Shown in pieces: positions 57,802 to 64,000 of a stretch of DNA of 64,000 bases (positions within the stretch are counted from its first letter, which is position 1; each line of letters begins with the position of its first letter). The translations under genes were made by a program, and so were the position numbers. The DNA comes from Alnus glutinosa (lineage: Eukaryota; Streptophyta; Magnoliopsida; Fagales; Betulaceae), in the NCBI RefSeq assembly GCF_958979055.1, contig NC_084887.1, forward strand, positions 27,829,544 to 27,893,543, written 5' to 3'. Under the pieces are notes generated by a model. That model did not search any database and was not told where the DNA came from. It saw only the letters and a list, made by a program, of their open reading frames with translations.

Positions 57802-58613
57802 CATTTGTTTCCTATTCTCACATGTACCGGATAATTGCGGGATTGGGCTAGACCTTGAGACTGGTCCCATGGTGATTATTGTGCAAGTGGGGTTTCAGAC
57901 TTTCAATCTTTGTGCGGCCTTTAGAAAGGTACAACTTGTGTATGGTTCATTTGAAATCATGAATGATATCATTGTCCGTTGTTTGTTTCTATTCTTGTAC
58001 TGCATTTTTCATTTGGACTTAGTTATTGGGGTGTCTACTCTTTTATGGTTGTTCAATTCCTTGTAACCTGCTTTCCCTTATTTGATTAGGGCAAAAAAAA
58101 AAAAAAAAAGTATTGGCTACGTAGGCATGTGGGATATGGTGTCACCTTCAATTTTGGTAATTTCTTTATCTAATGCTTTGTTTGTTTCAGCGTAAAATGA
58201 TTTCGGCATTTTACGGTGTTTGGTAAGGGCAAAAATAATGGTCAACGAAAATTATTTTCAGTTTGACAGTAAAAGCCTTTTTAATTTTTAAAAAACGATT
58301 TACGATTTTGAAAATTGTAAAATCGTAAATTGTTTTTCGAATTTAAATTATTTGTACTTGCACACACGTTTGTAAGAATCTACAACTACCAAATATCAAA
58401 GTTTGTTGGTAGATCGAATCTACCGTAAAAAGTCTCAAATTTTTATATTAAATTGCCGGATTCCGGCGATCGTGGTGTGGCCCTCATTGATTTGGAAGGC
58501 CAATTTCATTTTCCCCTTCGTAAAAACTGTTTCGAGGACCCTAAACTCAACCTGTTGCTTGATTTGACACATTGGCTTGAATGAGTCAATGCTCATTCTC
58601 ATTGACTTGGGAG

Positions 58614-58687
<74 letters not shown>

Positions 58688-59801
58688 AAAGATTCAATTG
58701 ATGTGATGACACCTTTTGGCATTGACATGGGCCCATAGAATGGATCGGTGCTCATTCAATTTCCTGTTTATTTCAGCATCAACGTGGGGTTTGAAGGTGA
58801 AGTTTTCACTTAATTTTGTGTTTCTTTTCCTTTTCAATTATATCGTAATTTCGTTTTCTGGAAATTTCCTGCATGTACGTGTTTTACACATCAACATCAT
58901 TTTTGGCTTGTTCGGCTGACTGATCGACCGAACTCTATGTGTTTGCATATAAGCTAAATAAAATTTTAAACCAAATAATGTGATCAACATATTCTACGCA
59001 CCATTTTTTTTTTTTTTTTTTTTATCAATTGTTTTATAACGAGTGTATCTCCCAACATGTGTAGTTCCTATATGTTTTAATTTAACTTTGTTCCTAACTT
59101 CTAGTTAATTAAGAATAATAAGGATTACGTGGCTGCCCAGTGTGCTGTAATTAATATATGATCAGTTTTATCAATATATAAGAATTACGCTTTAGAGAGT
59201 TATTCTTCTACTTTCTATGATTCTTAATTAGAAATTTTTAGGATTTAAATAAGAATTAATGTAAAGTCTAGCTGATTTGTGTAAATTCTACTTGGTACTT
59301 AATTCCCACCCATTGCGCCATGCAAGCTTGCTATGAAAAGGGATCGAGTACTTACACACAAAAAAGAAAGAAAGAGTAGATCGAACTTGTCTCTACCTTT
59401 AGTCCCTCATTCTCCGAATAAGATGCTTCTCTGAAGCCAATATCTTTCTGTGTCTCAAGATGATAAGATAATTAAGTATTCTCTAGCTGCATAGACCCTG
59501 GTGGTGGTGAATATTACACATACAGATGGGCCATGGCTGCGCAATTATTATTCAAAATGGATTAAATTTTAGTCTCTATCTACAAATCTTTACTTGTTAT
59601 TTTAATTATTTTATGTGGTCTGCTTTCTGTGTAAGACTTTTCAACTATATATATATATATATATATCCCACTCCTTTTTTTTTTTTTGTTTTTTTTTATT
59701 TGGTAATTTCCTGTACGTATCCAACTTCACTTGGCTTGTTCTCTTGTGTATCCATCATATCAATCCATTAATTACAGTTGGATATGCATATATGGTACGT
59801 C
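56688..59801. other. Spacer, repeats only
   Basis: ICME 3' UTR, then A/T-rich DNA with T runs (57322-57345, 57773-57800). A fragment around 58180-58335 with self-complementary AAATCGTAAAT / ATTTACGATTT sequence looks like a transposon piece. A long (TA)n is at 58617-58684. No gene can be supported. Confidence 0.45.
58617..58684. repeat. (TA)n microsatellite, about 34 units
   Basis: Uninterrupted TA dinucleotides. Confidence 0.9.
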
Positions 59802-59809
59802 TATAAATA
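59802..59809 (+). promoter_or_regulatory. TATA box of the small secreted-peptide gene
   Basis: TATAAATA lies 51 bases before the ATG, leaving room for a transcription start about 30 bases downstream and a short leader. Confidence 0.7.
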
Positions 59810-59852
59810 AGAGCAGCGTAGAGAGGGTTTAATTGCACTATCAACTCCCGAA

Positions 59853-60467
59853 ATGAAGTCCACTCTACTTATAATCTCCCTTCTCTTGGCGTCCACACTT
59901 TTCCTTCCTTCTTCCATTTTAGCTAGAGAATTATCTGGTGAGCTCACTCACGCGATCATTTCCACTCCATATATATATATATATAGTTGATCAGTTTGAA
60001 TTTACTTAATAAACTGAAATTCTGAATATTTTGTAATTGGATTTCACATATATAGCTGTTGCTCGTTTATATATATTTTATTTCCACCAATATATTGGGA
60101 TCTAAGAAGAATTCTTTGAAGTGAAATGAGTTTTCTTGGTCTTATTAATTAAACTGATAAATTCTAACCAAATAGTAGTTAGGCAACCTTAATTAGTCTT
60201 TCACTTTTTGGATTATGGAACACAAGTTTTATTGTTAGTTTGTTGAGATTAATTGGTTATATTCTGATGTATCTCTATATCTCTGGTAATGGTGCAGCCA
60301 AACCTGATATTAATAAAGGACCCGTGACTGGAGGAACCGCCGATCCAAACCACCCAGCAGTGAAATGTGGTCCTGGTGTTCCCTATACTAAATGCCTGAA
60401 CCCCCCAAAATCAAAACCAAGTCCTCCATCATGTAATCGGTACATACGTAATTGCCCACCGGCCTGA
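59853..60467 (+). CDS. Small secreted cysteine-rich peptide precursor (2 exons), RALF-like?
   Basis: Exons 59853-59937 and 60298-60467 (GT..AG, phase 1) give 84 residues. Residues 1-24 are a typical signal peptide (MKSTLLIISLLLASTLFLPS..) with cleavage likely after SILA. The mature part has four cysteines, spaced C-x8-C-x12-C-x6-C, in CGPGVPYTKC and SCNRYIRNCPPA. The number and rough spacing recall RALF signalling peptides, but the YISY motif, a dibasic S1P site and the basic C-terminus of classical RALFs are absent. It could be a divergent RALF-like or another Cys-rich peptide. TATA box and compact structure support a real gene. Confidence 0.75.
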
Positions 60468-61513
60468 AGGTGTTTGGGATAAGAAGCTGCATGGTGGATC
60501 GTCGACAGCATGCAGTGCCGCTTAATAAGATGAAGTAGGTTTTGTACGTCTAATATATCGTTTTTGGGGGTTTCTGTGGCTTTATATAGAATTCTGATTG
60601 CTTTTATATGCACTCAGCACTCAGAATTAAACCTATTGCTTTTTTTTTTTTTTGGCAATAATTATTGATGTAATGCATGTGTGCAAAATAAAAGAGCTGA
60701 TCGACTCATGAGTCAATCCGTTGCTTTATTTTACTAAGGGAAGTCCCATACAATTTTATGTATTATCCTTTATCTGCCTTATCACAAAGTTCAAGTTGGA
60801 TGAATTATTTAATTTGAGGCCGCAGTTATTGTGAAAAAAGAAAGGGACAATTAATGATAAACAACTCATAAACGGTCTTAATAAAATTCTGAAAAATATA
60901 TGGAAATGGAAAGGCCTATATATATTACTGTTAAAATGTCCGATAAATGAGACGTACAAAGAAGTTAGAAAAAGGTAAGAGCGGTTCGTCGAGAATAGTG
61001 ACGGAATCACCTCCAATGCTTAAGGTAGTAAGTGAACAAAAAGTTAAATTGACATAGTATAGCTAGGCAAAGAGAATGAAAGTGCACGGACCTAAGGAAG
61101 CTATCTCCTCGATCTCCATTTATAGGCTAATTACCATCTTGAACGCCAATTGGGCAATTACTAGAGGTAATGAATCAATATAGGAAAAAAGTATGGAAAT
61201 ACTTATACTGGCATGGAAGTTAGCCAACCCATCGAATGTCCCGTGAGTGATTTTCCCTTTAGAGAAAACCAACGACAAATTTCTCAACAAGACCAACTAA
61301 CCCTAAATCAGATTGCATGCCTTATATGATCATATTCAATTTATCACACACACACACACATATACGTGGAGAAGAAGGAATCTAACACACGTGTGACTGA
61401 GACTTGAGACTTTTTTTCATCTAAAATAATGGCCAAATCTGATCTAAGGGTAACTCAAAACATTTCAATATTGTGTGGTAGAATTGCATACTCATAAACA
61501 CCATTTGACGTAA
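60468..61513. other. Peptide-gene 3' UTR and spacer
   Basis: A T run at 60639-60653 and a (CA)n tract near 61346. No further gene seen. Confidence 0.4.
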
Positions 61514-61544
61514 CACTACAAAAAAAGGCGTAAATCGCCGCGTG

Positions 61545-61870
61545 TCTACAGTAGATGTTACTGTAGACACGCGGCCAGATGGCAACGTGTTTCTCTGGAC
61601 ACGCTGCCAGATGTAGCGTACAAACAATTGGCAGCGTGTATTTTATACACGCTGCCATCTGGCAGCGTGTAATTTCTACACGCTGCCATATGGCAGCGTG
61701 TAATTTCTACACGCGGCCATCTGGCCGCGTGTATAAGTACACGCGGCCAGATGGCCGCGTGTATAAGTACACGCTGCCATCTGGCCGCGTGTATTTTATA
61801 CACGCTGCCAATTGGCCGCGTGTATAAATTCCACGCTGCCATCTGGCAGACACGTGTAATTTAATACACG
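61545..61870. repeat. CACTA subterminal palindromic repeats
   Basis: About nine 30-31-bp units. Each is built from GCGTGTA..TACACGC and GCCATCTGGC-type palindromes, with G/A alternation between CGGCC and CTGCC forms. In CACTA elements such arrays bind the transposase accessory protein. The open frames here are repeat artefacts. Confidence 0.85.
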
Positions 61871-61903
61871 TGGCTAACTGAAAAACACTTTTTTGGAATT
61901 CCC

Positions 61904-61940
<37 letters not shown>

Positions 61941-62511
61941 CAAATAAATTGGAGTATAAAATTGCTATGTACCCTATACCAAATTAGAGTATATAAACTA
62001 ATTAGTTTTATACAGTACTTGTATTTAAATTTTTTGGAATTTATTTATATTAAAAATTCCTATTATATACCCCAACAATAAATTTGTGCTACACATACTT
62101 ATATAAGTATATATAGTTATGTTTTAGGATTTACATGCAAGTTGAGTTTCTTGAATATGGTTTATGCGTTAGGACTTAATTTATTGTATGTGTAGTACAT
62201 ACTCTCAGGGTTAGGGTTCGTTGAACATCCATCTGAATGTGTTCGCCTTGTGGTCCCGATCATTATGGCATACCTTACACAAGTATAAAATTGCATGCCT
62301 CTATCATTTGATCGAGTTCAATGTTCAAAACTTGGTCGAACTATATATCATTTGATCCTAGAGTTAGGGTTTATCACTATACATATAGTATATATATTTA
62401 GGGTTAGGGTTTATGGCTTACATATATATGGTACATACACTTAAGATTTGGGTTAAGATTATGGGTTTTAGGGTTCAATTTTATGGTCAGTGTTTAGTAT
62501 AGTATATATAT

Positions 62512-62564
62512 ATAAAACTAAACCGTAAACTATAAATTAAAACTAAATCCTAACCCTAAGTATA

Positions 62565-62612
<48 letters not shown>

Positions 62613-62660
62613 TTAGGGTTAGGATTTAGTTTTAATTTATAGTTTACGGTTTAGTTTTAT
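62512..62660. repeat. 149-bp perfect palindrome around (TA)n
   Basis: Left arm (ATAAAACTAAACCGTAAACT onward, ending CCTAACCCTAAGTATA) is mirrored by TATACTTAGGGTTAGG.. to ..GGTTTAGTTTTAT, arms of about 50 bp separated by TA repeats. Confidence 0.8.
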
Positions 62661-63497
62661 GACTTAGGGTTTAGCAAGAATGTACATTACATACACTTAA
62701 GGTTGCATGTGTCTGTGTTTGTATTTGTATTTGTATTTCAAAACTATCTTGTCATATTATGTACATACATATATATAATATATGCATGCACATGCATGCA
62801 TGTAAACGGCGTGCCGAAACTATATACCTTTATAGTTACTTGTATACACCCTAACATTGGTGTTTATGGCTATATGTATATATATAGTATACTTATATAC
62901 CTATATTGTGTATAGCTATATATAGTATATATATACACTTAGGGTTAGAGTTTATAGATATATATAATAACGTTGTATATACCCAAATTTGGGCTACAAA
63001 TATATGCATAATTATACGGCGAGGAACAAAAATAAAAATATGCAACATAACAAAGTACATACACTTAGGGTTAGGGTTTATGACTATATATAGTATATAG
63101 ACATAGGGTTAGGGGTATGGGCTACGTGCAATATGTTTATAGTATATTTACGTTTTACGTGTTGAGTACTTTAAATATATATGGTATACTTATAAGTAAA
63201 CCCTAACTCTAATTAGGATTTACGTTAATGGAATAGTAATCTAATAAAACCCTAACCCTATATATATATAGGACCTATATATATATATATGAAACTTAAC
63301 ACAGACTTAAGGTTTAAGAATTAGTTTTAGGGTTACCGTTTAGGGTTTAGTTTTATGGGTTAGAGTTTACGTAAACCTTAACACTATATATATTACATAC
63401 ACTTAGGGTCGGATTAGGGTTTGTGTTTGTGTTTACAAATACAAAACTATATATATATATATATATATATAGATACAAAACTATATATATATATATA

Positions 63498-63540
<43 letters not shown>

Positions 63541-63595
63541 CTATATATATATATATATATATAGAATATATATATATAGATATATATAGATACAA

Positions 63596-63736
<141 letters not shown>

Positions 63737-63951
63737 CTATATATATATATATACCATTTTTCGTTTTTTTTTAAAAAAAAAAAAAAAAATTAAAAACAGA
63801 TAGAGACGTGTATAATAATACACGTCCCTAATTGGCCGGGTGGCATTACGCCACGCGGCCAATTTTTGGCCAGGTGACCTGCGCGGGACATTTCCCGCGC
63901 GCCAACTGGCTAATATTTCAATTAATAAAAAAAAAAAAAAAAAAAAAAAAA

Positions 63952-63976
63952 GGGTAGCTTCCAGAGGAAGCTACCC
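63952..63976. repeat. Short perfect hairpin
   Basis: GGGTAGCTTCC, a 3-base loop AGA, and GGAAGCTACCC, following a long A run near the right edge. Confidence 0.8.
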
Positions 63977-64000
63977 TCGATCCCCGCATTTCCCTCTCTC

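Noticed and set aside
57550..58066. Possible small gene in the ICME-peptide spacer
   Set aside because: The frames run through poly-C and poly-T tracts and have no recognisable domain, splice context or start.
61455..61842. Open frames across the CACTA subterminal repeats
   Set aside because: Repeat-derived frames on both strands with no domain.

Overview
This window is plant nuclear DNA, most likely from a woody dicot (rosid). The genes have many short GT..AG introns, the spacers are AT-rich with long (TA)n, (CT)n and homopolymer tracts, and every major plant transposon class is present. The species cannot be named from sequence alone. All exon joins below were worked out by hand from splice sites and frame continuity.

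Layout: 1-184, first exon (minus) of a coiled-coil-like gene running off the left edge. 1811-3886, single-exon GH81 endo-beta-1,3-glucanase (minus), whose N-terminal coding part has been separated from it by a 2.85 kb insertion (3887-6735). 7.2-10.3 kb, a cluster of palindromic MITE-type elements. 12632-18747, a PERK receptor kinase (8 exons). 19.4-21.7 kb, two LINE 3' ends. 22.2-23.1 kb, inverted-repeat clusters. 23251-25839, a cinnamoyl-CoA-reductase-like SDR gene (5 exons). 26029-38099, a complete Ty3/gypsy retrotransposon of Tat type on the minus strand. 39031-39823, a probable solo LTR. 41903-48161, a TMEM33-family membrane protein (9 exons). 49821-56687, isoprenylcysteine methylesterase (11 exons). 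59853-60467, a small secreted Cys-rich peptide gene. 61514 to the right edge, a CACTA-type transposon end with subterminal palindromic repeats.

The host genes are unrelated single-copy genes and do not form a pathway: wall/callose glucan hydrolysis (GH81), wall-linked receptor signalling (PERK), a reductase-like protein lacking the usual catalytic Tyr, an ER/nuclear-envelope-type membrane protein, and prenyl-protein methyl-ester turnover (ICME). GH81 and ICME are, as I recall, neighbours in Arabidopsis, so the window may be an expanded syntenic block.

The most interesting part is the 12.07 kb retrotransposon. By eye its 926-bp LTRs show no differences, it has a perfect 5-bp target duplication (TATTC), and its gag-pol frame is intact. 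Gag and pol are in the same frame, separated by one TAG followed by CAATCA, the tobamovirus-type readthrough context. Opposite to gag-pol lies a two-exon gene with a canonical 74-bp intron. A 0.9 kb array of hairpin-forming 34/35-mers, organised as 172-bp higher-order units, lies between the two coding blocks.
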